DNA from: JAMXLO01 sp963812075 | GTDB lineage: Bacteria; Pseudomonadota; Alphaproteobacteria; Acetobacterales; Acetobacteraceae | Length of the DNA: 64,000 bases | NCBI GenBank assembly: GCA_963812075.1 | Contig: CAWETN010000007.1 | Coordinates: 758,904 to 822,903 of the forward strand | Direction: 5' to 3' | In this document: positions 1-8,575 of the stretch, in pieces | Position numbering within the stretch: position 1 is the first letter of the stretch | Layout: each line of letters opens with the position of its first letter | Program-made: the position numbers and the translations under genes | The notes under the pieces: generated by a model | What the model was told of the DNA's origin: nothing | What the model saw: the letters and a program-made list of their open reading frames with translations, nothing else | The model's database searches: none

Positions 1-14
1 ATGGAGGCGCGTGC

Positions 15-929
15 CTACTCGCTGGCCGGCTTGTCCGCCGCGGCCGGGGTCGGCTGCGGTCCCGCCGCGGTGTGCGGTGGCGGGTTCTTCGCGATCGCTC
101 CGGTCATCGGAATGAAGAACACGCCCATGTCGCGCTTCGAGTGGATCTTGCCCTCGTCGTCCTTGGTGTAGACGTAGAGCACCTGGCCGCGCTTGAACGG
201 CTGGCCGATCGGGATCACCAGCCGGCCGCCGGGCTTGATCTGCTTGAACAGGTCGGGCGGCGCGTACTGCGCGGCGCAGGTCACGATGATGATGTCGAAG
301 CCGCCCTGGATCTCCGGCCAGCCGTAGTAGCCGTCGCCCACCCGCGTATGGACATTGTCATAGCCAAGCGGGGTGAAGATCTTGCCCACCGCCTTGCCCA
401 GCGGCTCGATGATCTCGATCGAGTAGGCCCGCTTCACGATGCGCGACAGCAGCGCGCTCTGGAAGCCGCTGCCGGTGCCGACCTCCAGCGTGGTGTCCCC
501 GGCCTTCGGCTTGCAGATCTGCGTCATGTAGGCCTGGCCCAGATAGTCGGACAGCGCCGAGCCGTAGCCCAGCGCCCAGGGCTTCGGATCGGATTCATAC
601 GCATCGCCCGGCGTCGCGCGATGCTCGGAGTAGATGTAGTGGAAATATTCGCGCGGCACCGCCTCGAACGCCGCCATCACCGCGGGATCGGCCGCGCCGA
701 GGCGCTCCTTCAGGTAGCCCTCGATGTGCTTCAGCGCCGCCGGCTTGCGCTTCTGGATCGCATCGAACTGGGCATCCGTCAGGCTCACCGGCCGGCCCGA
801 CGCGTTCATTGCGGCTTCGTAGGCGCCGTGCGTCCACGCCGCCGCGGCGCCCCGGCGCGGTGCCAGGGCGAGTGCGCCGGCGGCGGAGATCACTCCGCGG
901 CGCGTGATCGTTCGGAATGCAGCTGCCAC
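15..929 (-). CDS. pcm: Protein-L-isoaspartate O-methyltransferase with N-terminal export-like extension
   Basis: The protein should transfer a methyl group from S-adenosylmethionine to isoaspartyl residues of damaged proteins. The SAM-binding motif LEVGTGSGFQ lies at about residues 148-157 and the rest of the Rossmann fold follows (GGRLVIPIG near the end). I start it at GTG 929, giving 304 aa; ATG 809 would give 264 aa. Family members are usually 205-220 aa. The extra N-terminus contains TRRGVISAAGALALA, which resembles a twin-arginine signal, so the enzyme may be exported; this is inference. The start lies inside the 3' end of the upstream membrane-protein gene (40 nt overlap), suggesting co-transcription. 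Confidence 0.85.
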   Translation of the reverse strand: MAAAFRTITRRGVISAAGALALAPRRGAAAAWTHGAYEAAMNASGRPVSLTDAQFDAIQKRKPAALKHIEGYLKERLGAADPAVMAAFEAVPREYFHYIYSEHRATPGDAYESDPKPWALGYGSALSDYLGQAYMTQICKPKAGDTTLEVGTGSGFQSALLSRIVKRAYSIEIIEPLGKAVGKIFTPLGYDNVHTRVGDGYYGWPEIQGGFDIIIVTCAAQYAPPDLFKQIKPGGRLVIPIGQPFKRGQVLYVYTKDDEGKIHSKRDMGVFFIPMTGAIAKNPPPHTAAGPQPTPAAADKPASE

Positions 930-3340
930 GCGCGGCTTTTCCTTGTCGCAGGGAACATCACCAGGGCGATCACATACAGCACCGCGGCGGACAACAGAAC
1001 CCGGCTGAAGCCGGCTTCGCGCGCGATCAGGTTGGCGAGTGGCGTCGCCACCACAGAGAACGCGCCATTCAATCCCCAGGCCCAGGGGAGCAGGCCGGTC
1101 GACCCGGTCTGCGTCAGTCCCAGCGGGAAGGGCAGACCGAGCGCGACCGATGCCGGTGCCAGCACGACGAGTACGAGCGCGGCGCGCGCCGGCCAGGGCA
1201 GATCGAGCGTGGCCAGGATCGCCGGCTGCAGCGCCAGGAACACCGCGCCGCACCACACCAGGATGATGGCGCCTGCCAGCATGATGCCGTTGTGCGGCGA
1301 GGCGAAGCGATCCGCCAGCATGCTGCCGGCGCCGGAAAACACCAGCATTCCGGTCAGCACCAGGGCGAACCCGGACGTCCGATCGTTGAGCCACAGGCTC
1401 ACCTTCTCGATCAGGTAGATCTCGATGAACAGGAAGCCCAGGCCGAGCGCCGAAAAATACACGATCGGCCGCAGCACGCCGATCTCCGACAGGTGCAGCC
1501 GGCGCCTCGCCACCAGCGGAACCAGCAGCACGAGCACGGCGATCACCACCGCCTGCGCCAGCACGGCGAGATTGACCAGCGCGCCGATCTCCGCCTGCGG
1601 CAGGATCTCCAGCCGCTTCACGACCGTCTCGAGCTGGTCGAGCCGCAGCACGACGTAGAAGAACGGCCGGTCCAGCGTGATCGGCGCCAGGTTGAATGCG
1701 TCGCGTGACGGCGTCGCCGTGCCCGCCAGCACCGCACCGGCCTCGTCGGCGATCGCGTCGTCCGGCCCGTCCGAGGCGACCTCGCCGCTGGCGAACGACA
1801 CCGCGGGCAGGTCGTTGTAAATGCTGTCGCGGGCCGCGCCCGGATCCATGCCGGGATACCAGGACACGTCGAACGACCGTTCATCGGCGAACGCCTTCAC
1901 CGCGGCGATCCTCGCGGCGGGCCACGGGCGGTTGGACAGCAGCACGCGCGCGCCCCAGGCAGAGCGGACCACCACGGTGTGCGCCGCCGGATCGTCGATG
2001 CCGGCGGCCAGCAGCGCCGCGCGGGCGGTGCCGAGGACGCGCAGCGCGTAGACCGGAAAGTCGCGGATCGATACCGGGATGGACACGATGCCGCCGGGTC
2101 GCAGCGCGCGCAGGTCGGCCGTGAGAGCCTGCACGGTGAACGCGGTGGCGTTGGCTTCGGCGGCGTCGAGGAAGTCGGCCGACAGATCGATCACGTCGTA
2201 TTGCCCGGCGCCGTGCACCGCTGCCACCGGGCCCTCGCCGGAGATGCTGACCCGGCCGTCACTCCGCCACGGCGGCGACGGACCCAGGCCCTGTTCCAGC
2301 GCGCGCAGCAGCACGGGCTCGGGTTCCAGCACGCGCACCTGAGCGGCGCCCAGCGCCAGCAATTCGGCGACGCGGAAGCCGCCCGAGGCACCGGCCAGAA
2401 GCACCTTCGCCTGCGGGATCAGCCGGTACGGCAGAGCATCCAGCGACGCCGATGCGTATCCCACGTCGGGCGTGCCCTTGGGCAGCGCGGCGATGCGATT
2501 GCCGTCGCGGTACAGCCCGAACGTTTGCGGCGGCCCCGGCACACCCAGCATGCCGGCGTTGTTGGAGATGTCGGTGTCGACGCGCTCGGTGAAGTCGTCG
2601 AGCAGCGAGTAGTCGCCGCGCGGCGACAGCACGTTCGCGAGGACGCGCGCGTCGGGGGTGTGCAGCGGCGCGTAGATCGCCTTGAAGTCGTTGTATTCGG
2701 CCTGGTTGTCGAACAGCAGCAGCGCCTCCCCGGCCAGCAGCGTGACGACCGCCGCCGCGGCGCCGGCGCGGCGCCAGCGTCCTGCGACGAAGCAGGCGCT
2801 CGCCGCCAGCGGGATCAGCAGCAGCGGCACCAGGAAGAAGGCGTGCACCACGAACATTGCAGCCAGCACGAACGCCGCGCCGGCCCCGGCACCGGTCAGG
2901 TCGAAGCCGTAGACCCGGCCGATGCGGTCGGCGTTCAGGACGAAGCTGAGGCTGACGAAGATGCCGGCCAGGAAGAAGAACGGCAGCAGGCAGGCATAGT
3001 AGCCGGCGATGTTCCATAGCTGCTGCTCCCAGGTCACCGGGTTCTGCAGCTGCAGCGGATTGAACGGGTTGGTGGTGGTGAAGTGGAAGCCGATCGCGGC
3101 GGTGGCGATCAGCAACGTCGGCAGAGCCGCCAGCAGGATCTCGCCGCGGCGCGCAAACGCTCCGCTGAACAGTGCCAGGATGACGCCGCTGAGCGCGAAC
3201 CCGGCCATCACGATCGAGATCACCCAGTAGCCGTATTCCGACCACTTGGCGACGGCGAAGTAGCGCGTCAGCGCCGTCTCGTATCCCACAGCGGCCAGTG
3301 ACACGAGGAACAGCGGCGCCAGCGGAGTGCCGGCCTTCAC
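890..3340 (-). CDS. Spermidine-synthase-like multi-pass membrane protein
   Basis: This 816-residue protein has about six hydrophobic segments in the first 200 residues, a soluble middle part (about 300-480) resembling the Rossmann core of spermidine synthase-like methyltransferases (VLLAGASGGFRVAELLALGA, then YDVIDLSADFLD), and another six or seven membrane segments from about 590 to 805. This architecture is known for membrane-bound spermidine-synthase-like proteins, many of unknown substrate. The glycine motif is degenerate, so real polyamine synthesis is doubtful. The GTG start overlaps the TGA of the upstream hydrolase by 4 nt (GTGA), indicating translational coupling. Confidence 0.75.
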   Translation of the reverse strand: MKAGTPLAPLFLVSLAAVGYETALTRYFAVAKWSEYGYWVISIVMAGFALSGVILALFSGAFARRGEILLAALPTLLIATAAIGFHFTTTNPFNPLQLQNPVTWEQQLWNIAGYYACLLPFFFLAGIFVSLSFVLNADRIGRVYGFDLTGAGAGAAFVLAAMFVVHAFFLVPLLLIPLAASACFVAGRWRRAGAAAAVVTLLAGEALLLFDNQAEYNDFKAIYAPLHTPDARVLANVLSPRGDYSLLDDFTERVDTDISNNAGMLGVPGPPQTFGLYRDGNRIAALPKGTPDVGYASASLDALPYRLIPQAKVLLAGASGGFRVAELLALGAAQVRVLEPEPVLLRALEQGLGPSPPWRSDGRVSISGEGPVAAVHGAGQYDVIDLSADFLDAAEANATAFTVQALTADLRALRPGGIVSIPVSIRDFPVYALRVLGTARAALLAAGIDDPAAHTVVVRSAWGARVLLSNRPWPAARIAAVKAFADERSFDVSWYPGMDPGAARDSIYNDLPAVSFASGEVASDGPDDAIADEAGAVLAGTATPSRDAFNLAPITLDRPFFYVVLRLDQLETVVKRLEILPQAEIGALVNLAVLAQAVVIAVLVLLVPLVARRRLHLSEIGVLRPIVYFSALGLGFLFIEIYLIEKVSLWLNDRTSGFALVLTGMLVFSGAGSMLADRFASPHNGIMLAGAIILVWCGAVFLALQPAILATLDLPWPARAALVLVVLAPASVALGLPFPLGLTQTGSTGLLPWAWGLNGAFSVVATPLANLIAREAGFSRVLLSAAVLYVIALVMFPATRKSRAWQLHSERSRAAE

Positions 3341-4200
3341 GGCCAGACGTTCCGCGTGACGAAGCCTCCGAGCAGCGCGTTGAAGCGGGCTGCGTCGTCG
3401 ACGAACAGCGCGTGGCCGGCATTGCTGAACACTGCGATCTGCGTGCCCGGCCGGTTGCGCGCAAGGTTGGCCGCCTGCTCCGACAGCCAGCCGGGGCGCA
3501 CCACGTACAGCACCGGTCGCCGCGTCGAATACACCGCGTCGCGCCAGTAGGTGCGCGGAACCGGGTAGGACAGCAGCGCGCGGCAGGCGAATTCCGGCGT
3601 ACGCAAGGTCGCCTCGGTCAGCCGGTCGACATAGCTGTCCGATGGCGGGTGGTGGAACATGCCGACGACGAACCGGTGCATGGCGATGGCGTGCGGCAGC
3701 ACCGGTGAGCGGCGGCGCGGCGGGTGGGGCGGCGGCGGCGGTTCTTCGCCCACCGAATTGTCCACCAGCACGAGACCGGCCACCTTCTCGTCGCCGAACG
3801 AGCGCACATAGGCGAGCGTGTCGAGCACGCCAAGCGACCAGCCGACCAGCAGCACCGGCACCGGGGCAAGATTGCCGATCAGTTCGGCGATGTCCTGCCC
3901 GCGGCGGCCCGGTTCGTAGCCCGACGGCGGGGCGTCCGAGTCGCCCTGGCCGCGCGGATCGAACGCCACGACGTGGTAGCGCTGCGCGAACGCAGCGATC
4001 TGTTGCTGCCAGATCCAGGCCGGCATGGTCCAGCCAGGCACAAACACGATCGTGTGGCCGGATCGCGGCCCGGCTTCGAGATAGTGCAGGCGTGCCCCGT
4101 CGCTGGTGAGGAAGAACCGGCTCTGCATCGCTTCATCGGCTGCGGCCGGTGAGGTCAGCAGCAGGGCCAGAATCGCACCAACGCAGGCAGCCATGCGCAT
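3337..4200 (-). CDS. Secreted alpha/beta hydrolase
   Basis: A 287-residue alpha/beta-hydrolase fold protein starting at ATG 4200. Residues 1-22 (MRMAACVGAILALLLTSPAAA) form a typical Sec signal peptide, so the enzyme probably works in the periplasm. The nucleophile elbow GWSLGV is present, with an oxyanion region around VPGWTMP and a catalytic histidine in NAGHALFVDD near the C-terminus. Substrate cannot be told from sequence; the family includes esterases, haloperoxidase-like hydrolases and lactonases. It is the first gene of a minus-strand run with the spermidine-synthase-like and methyltransferase genes. Confidence 0.8.
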   Translation of the reverse strand: MRMAACVGAILALLLTSPAAADEAMQSRFFLTSDGARLHYLEAGPRSGHTIVFVPGWTMPAWIWQQQIAAFAQRYHVVAFDPRGQGDSDAPPSGYEPGRRGQDIAELIGNLAPVPVLLVGWSLGVLDTLAYVRSFGDEKVAGLVLVDNSVGEEPPPPPHPPRRRSPVLPHAIAMHRFVVGMFHHPPSDSYVDRLTEATLRTPEFACRALLSYPVPRTYWRDAVYSTRRPVLYVVRPGWLSEQAANLARNRPGTQIAVFSNAGHALFVDDAARFNALLGGFVTRNVWP

Positions 4201-4309
4201 GGCCGCACATGACCGACTTGCACCGCGTCGTGTCAATGTCTCCGGCTTCACGGCTTCTTCACCGCCGCGGCGGATAGTCGGCAGCCTGACACTTGCCGCG
4301 GCGGACCTC

Positions 4310-4723
4310 GTGGACACAGAGACCGACCCCGTTCGTCGCCTCCTGGTGGTGGACGACGAACCCGTCCAGTGCCTGATCATCACGCGCGCCATGACCTCGT
4401 TCGGCTTCGCCGCCGACAGCGCGCCCTCGCCAGGTGCGGTGCGGCGCACGCCCATCGTCGGCCTGACGGCCGGCGCCGAACGCGGCCGGGAGGCAGCCTG
4501 CCGCGAGGCCGGCATGGACGGCTTCGTCAGCAAGCCGGTGACCGCCGAACGCCTGGCCGCGGCGATCGAGGAGATCATCGTACCGGATGAGGGAGACGCC
4601 GCGATGATCGATGGCTGTCCGATGCTGGACGAAACGGTGCTACGGCGCCTGCCCGCCCTGCTGCGCGACGGCGTCGCACTGCTCGCGGCGTGGGAGGCGC
4701 GGCAGCACGCGCCCGCCGTGTAG
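4310..4723 (+). pseudogene. Degenerate response-regulator receiver domain with internal deletion
   Basis: From GTG 4310 (137 aa) the protein begins like a CheY-type receiver (RRLLVVDDEPVQCLIITRAM, acidic pocket DD present) and later shows the end of the same fold (TPIVGLTAGAERGREAACREAG, then GFVSKPVTAERLAAAIEEI, including the conserved Lys). The middle of the fold, including the strand carrying the phospho-acceptor aspartate, is missing: only about a dozen residues separate the two halves where some 40-50 are expected. It cannot be phosphorylated normally. A 40-residue helical tail follows. The TAG stop directly abuts the stop of the facing CRP gene. It may be a relic or a phosphorylation-independent protein. 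Confidence 0.6.
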
Positions 4724-5467
4724 CTACCTGCTGCTCGTCAAATCCCGCAGTGCGACCGGGCGGCGCAGCACGACGAAGCCGTCCTCCAGGTCTACCAGCC
4801 CTTGCTCGCGCCACAGGCGCAGCTGCTTGTTGACGCTCTCGCGCGACGAGGCGACCAAATTGCTGAGGTCGCGCTGCGACAGCTTCAGGTCGATCCGCGT
4901 GCCGTCGGCGCCTGGCCTTCCGTAGTCCTCGGCCAGCTTCAGCAACACCCGCCCGAGTCGCACCGGCAGGTCGAACAAGGCAATGTCCTCGAGCGCCATG
5001 GAGGTGCGGCGCAGCCGCCGGCACAGCACGGCGAGCAGGCGCAGGAACAGGTCCTCGTTCTGCCGCAGGAAGGGCAGGAAGTGCCGCCGCTCGACCACCA
5101 GCAGCAGCGTGTCCTCGGTCGCGGTCGCATCGGCGCTGCGCGGCTCGCCGTCGAGCAGGGCGATCTCGCCGAATATCTCGCCCTGGTTGATGGTGTTCAG
5201 CGTGACCTCTTTGCCGTCGCCAGAGACCGTGCTGATGCGCACCCGGCCGCGCAGCACCGCCATCATCGACGACCCGTTGTCGCCGCGCTGGAAGATCGTC
5301 TGGCCGCGCCGCACGCGCCGTTCGGAGGAGAAGTTGAGGATCTCGTCGAGCTCTTCGGGACGCATGGCGGCGAACAACGGGCTTCCCGACAGGGCTGCAC
5401 GTTTAACATTGCGCTCAAGCCGTGCCACCAGCGTCTCCCGGTCCCAATGCCTCGCCCGCAGGTTCAT
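4724..5467 (-). CDS. CRP/FNR-family transcriptional regulator, CRP type
   Basis: This 247-residue regulator has a cyclic-nucleotide-binding domain at about 25-150 and a winged helix-turn-helix at about 165-235. The phosphate-binding cassette FGEIALLDGEPRSADA keeps the Glu and Arg-Ser expected for cAMP binding. No N-terminal cysteine cluster is present, so it is not an iron-sulfur oxygen sensor. The recognition helix SSRESVNKQL resembles that of CRP-type proteins that read TGTGA half-sites. An exact TGTGA-N6-TCACA site and an adenylate cyclase gene lie within 4 kb downstream on the plus strand, which supports a cAMP-responsive role. ATG 5467 follows an intergenic region shared with the divergent serine hydrolase. 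Confidence 0.85.
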   Translation of the reverse strand: MNLRARHWDRETLVARLERNVKRAALSGSPLFAAMRPEELDEILNFSSERRVRRGQTIFQRGDNGSSMMAVLRGRVRISTVSGDGKEVTLNTINQGEIFGEIALLDGEPRSADATATEDTLLLVVERRHFLPFLRQNEDLFLRLLAVLCRRLRRTSMALEDIALFDLPVRLGRVLLKLAEDYGRPGADGTRIDLKLSQRDLSNLVASSRESVNKQLRLWREQGLVDLEDGFVVLRRPVALRDLTSSR

Positions 5468-5514
5468 CCCGTTCTGGGCGTACCTGGCGGTAGTATGCGC
5501 GCCGACACGGCCGT

Positions 5515-5524
5515 GTGATATCAC
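5515..5524. promoter_or_regulatory. Palindrome GTGATATCAC in the divergent crp/serine hydrolase intergenic region
   Basis: A perfect 10-bp palindrome sits 48 bp upstream of the CRP-family gene and 28 bp upstream of the serine hydrolase start. Its half-site GTGA resembles part of a CRP half-site but spacing differs from the TGTGA-N6-TCACA consensus. It could be an autoregulatory operator; this is inference only. Confidence 0.3.
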
Positions 5525-5551
5525 GCCGCAGTGATCAGGGGAGGATTCGCC

Positions 5552-6592
5552 ATGTCGGCACTGCAAGAGGCCGTGCGTTATGCCCTGGCGCACGAGACGC
5601 CCTGGCCGCGCGACCTGCGGGCGCACCTGGAGTCCGGCTTCTTCGAGCCGCCGCCGGACAACGCGATCCTCGGTCCGATTCGGCCACGCGGCGGCCCGAA
5701 CGGGCTGATCCTGCGCGGCGGCGAGGTCGTGGCGCGGTGGGGGGACACGCGGCAGGTCGACTTCACCTTCTCGGTCGCCAAGAGCTACCTGAGCCTGCTG
5801 GCGGGCATCGCGGTCGCCGACGGGCTGATCGCGGAGCTGGACGAGCCGGTTGCGCGAACGGTGCGGGATGGCGGCTTCGAGGGCCCGCACAACGGCGCCA
5901 TCACCTGGCGGCAGCTGCTGCAGCAGACCTCGGAGTGGGAAGGCACGCTGTTCGGCAAGTCCGACATCGTCGACCGCAACCGCAGCCTCGCGGTCGAGGG
6001 CAAGGGCCGCAAAGGCGACGCGCGGCCGCTGCAGCCACCGGGCACGTTCTGGGAATACAACGACGTGCGGGTGAACAGGCTGGCGCTGGCGCTGCTGCGG
6101 TGCTTCCGCCGTCCGCTGCCCGAGGTGTTCGCCGAGAGGATCATGCAGCCGATCGGCGCCTCGGACGAATGGCGCTGGCACGGCTACCGCACCTCGATGG
6201 TGGAGGTCGACGGGCGGATGATCGAGTCGGTATCGGGCGGCAGCCACTGGGGCGGCGGCGTCGAGATCCATGCGGAGGACCAGGCGCGCATCGGCGAACT
6301 GATGCTGCGCCGGGGGGCGTGGCAAGGGCGCCGGCTGCTGCCGGAGGGCTGGATCGACGCGTCATTGCGGCCGTGCGGGCTGAACCCGCATTACGGGCTG
6401 CTGTGGTGGCTCAACACCGGGCGAACGCGCTACCGCAACGCGAGTGAGCACAGCTATTTCGCGTCGGGGGCCGGCGGCAACATCACCTGGGTCGATCCGG
6501 AGAACGATCTGACCGCAGTGATGCGCTGGATCGACCCGGCGGCTGTGGATGGGTTCATCGGTCGCGTCATCCGCGCACTTGAACGGGGCTGA
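5552..6592 (+). CDS. Serine hydrolase, beta-lactamase class C family
   Basis: A 346-residue serine hydrolase of the class C beta-lactamase/penicillin-binding-protein fold. The SxxK motif SVAK is at about residues 74-77, followed by the helix YLSLLAGIAV; a Tyr in FWEYND likely supplies the second catalytic element. Family members hydrolyse esters, amides or D-amino-acid peptides; no substrate can be assigned. No signal peptide is seen, so it is probably cytoplasmic. I chose ATG 5552 because AGGGGAGG precedes it by 7 nt; a GTG seven codons upstream is less well placed. Confidence 0.8.
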   Translation: MSALQEAVRYALAHETPWPRDLRAHLESGFFEPPPDNAILGPIRPRGGPNGLILRGGEVVARWGDTRQVDFTFSVAKSYLSLLAGIAVADGLIAELDEPVARTVRDGGFEGPHNGAITWRQLLQQTSEWEGTLFGKSDIVDRNRSLAVEGKGRKGDARPLQPPGTFWEYNDVRVNRLALALLRCFRRPLPEVFAERIMQPIGASDEWRWHGYRTSMVEVDGRMIESVSGGSHWGGGVEIHAEDQARIGELMLRRGAWQGRRLLPEGWIDASLRPCGLNPHYGLLWWLNTGRTRYRNASEHSYFASGAGGNITWVDPENDLTAVMRWIDPAAVDGFIGRVIRALERG

Positions 6593-6668
6593 GCCATCGC
6601 CGATCTTTCGTGCAGCATTCGCTGTGATAGGGACGGTGCAGGGCATTGCACGCGCGTAGTGGGGCACT

Positions 6669-8436
6669 GTGAACGCCACGGAGGCCGAGCAGAAGACGTG
6701 CGCTATTCTCGCCGCCGATGTGGTCGGCTACAGCCGGCTGATGGCGGCGGATGAGCGCGCCACCTATGAGCGGCTCGTGCGGCTCCGCGCCACGGAATTC
6801 GAGCCTCGCGTTGCCGCGCACGGGGGGACCCTGATCAAGCACACCGGCGATGGATCGCTGGTGGTCTTCGACGATGTTCGCTCGGCAATCGCGTGTGCGC
6901 TGGAGATACAGCGCGCCATCGCTGCCGCCGAGATTTGGCGAGCTGCCGAACCGTCGCATCAGCCTGCGCATCGGCGTGAATGTCGGAGACGTCATCGTCG
7001 ATGGCGGCGACATCTATGGCGATGCGGTGAATATCGCCGCCCGGCTGCAGACCTATGCAGAACCCGGCGGGATCGCGGTGACCGGCAGTGTCGCAGGCGC
7101 AGATCGGCGCCGATCCGCTGATCCGTACCGTGGATCTCGGCAACCTCTATCTGCACAACATGGCCCGCCCGGTCCGCATGTTCACCCTGCACGTGCAGGG
7201 CACCGAGGCGCGGCTGGTCGGTGACAGCGCCGCTGGGTGCGGACAATCGGCCGTCGATCGCGGTGTTGCCGTTCCGCAAGTATCAGAAGGACCCGGAGGA
7301 GGCATATTTCGCCGACGGCATCGTCGACGACATCATCTACGCGCTCGCCGGATTGAAGGAGCTGTTCGTGGTCTCGCGCGGCTCGACGCTCGGCTATGGC
7401 GGCGACGAGGTCGACGTGCGGGCGATCGGCCAGGCACTCGACGTTCGCTACGTGCTGTACGGCTCGGTGCGCCGCGAGGCCGGACGGCTGCGGATCGCGA
7501 CTGAACTGAGCGATGCCGAGACCGGCGCCATCATCCGGTCCGACAAGTACGAGGGCGACCTTGGCGATCTGTTCACCCTGCAGGACCGCATCTCCGCCAG
7601 CGTGGTCGGCACGATCGCACCACACGTGCTCGAGCACGAGCTGGTGCGCGCACGGCGCAAGCATCCGCAGAACATGACTGCCTATGACTTCCTGCTGCAG
7701 GCGCTGGATCAGCTCTACCGGATGGATGATGAATTGCATGCACGAGCGCGAGGGCTGCTGCAGCAGGCGATGGCACACGATCCGTTCTATGGATTGGCGT
7801 ATTCCTATGCCGCCTTCTGGTACATATTCCACGTCGGCGAGGGTCGTTCGACGGACCCCGAGGCGGATATACGCGAGGCCGCCCGGCTGGCCGATATGGC
7901 GATCGGCTTGAATGAGAATGACCCGTGGGCACTTGCCGTCTACGGCCACGTGCAATCGTTCCTGCTGCACGATTATGAACGCGCCATGCTGTTTCTTGAT
8001 CGCGCGATCGAGGTCGGGGCCGAGTGCTGCCATTGCCTGGACGATGAGCAGTGCAACGTGCGGTTACATCGGCAACGGCCCGCTGGCGATCGAGCGCGCC
8101 GAGCGTGGCGTGCGGCTCGCGCCCCAGGACGCCTATCGGTTCTGGCACGAGGCAGTGCTGGGTCAGGCTCACTACATCAATGGCAACTATGACGAAGCTG
8201 CCGTCTGGGCGCGCCGCGCCATAGGGCGGAACGGCGCGATGGCGTTCAGCCTGCGGATCCTGATCGCCAGTCTGGCGGCGCTCGGCAAGACCGATGAGGC
8301 TGTCGCGGTCGGGCAGCAATTGCTCCGGGTGCACCCGGGTTTCCGGATGGAACGCTATGCAAGGCTGTGTCCGTTCCGGGGCGATGCGCTCGTGGCCTGG
8401 CTCGCCCGGCTGCGCCAGGCGGGGCTGCCGGAGTGA
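6669..8436 (+). CDS. Class III adenylate/guanylate cyclase with TPR region (four frameshifts)
   Basis: Reading through four single-base shifts gives one protein of about 588 residues. The N-terminus (KTCAILAADVVGYSRLMAAD) and the stretch RIGVNVGDVIVDGGDIYGDAVNIAARL form a class III cyclase catalytic domain with metal-binding Asp. A linker containing PSIAVLPFRKY and FADGIVDDIIYALAGL, typical of cyclase-TPR proteins, leads into a C-terminal TPR-like region (YIGNGPLAIERAERGVRLAP). Frames change near 6940, 7088, 7228 and 8020, each equal to one extra base, so either the gene is dead or the sequence has indels. It would make cAMP for the nearby CRP-type regulator. The start at GTG 6669 is the first in frame with the domain. 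Confidence 0.75.
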
Positions 8437-8459
8437 TCTGACGGAATATTGCCCCGCCC

Positions 8460-8502
8460 TGTGAACCTGCTCACAGGGCGCGGATTGCAACGCTCCAATA
8501 AG
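8460..8502 (+). promoter_or_regulatory. Predicted class II CRP-dependent promoter
   Basis: TGTGAACCTGCTCACA (8460-8475) matches the CRP consensus TGTGA-N6-TCACA exactly and sits in a 9-bp perfect inverted repeat (8456-8479). A -10-like AATAAG at 8497-8502 places transcription start near 8509, so the site is centred at -41.5, the classical class II activator position. The leader to the phosphatase-like gene would be 67 nt. The same hairpin lies 20 nt after the cyclase stop and could alternatively help terminate that transcript. Confidence 0.6.
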
Positions 8503-8575
8503 AGATTGATTCGCTGTCGTCCGGCACCGAACCCGCTTACGCTCTGCGGCAGGTTACCAACGGGGGAACACGGCT

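Noticed and set aside
5531..5551. Upstream GTG start for the serine hydrolase
   Set aside because: The ribosome-binding sequence AGGGGAGG would fall inside the coding region; ATG 5552 is correctly spaced.
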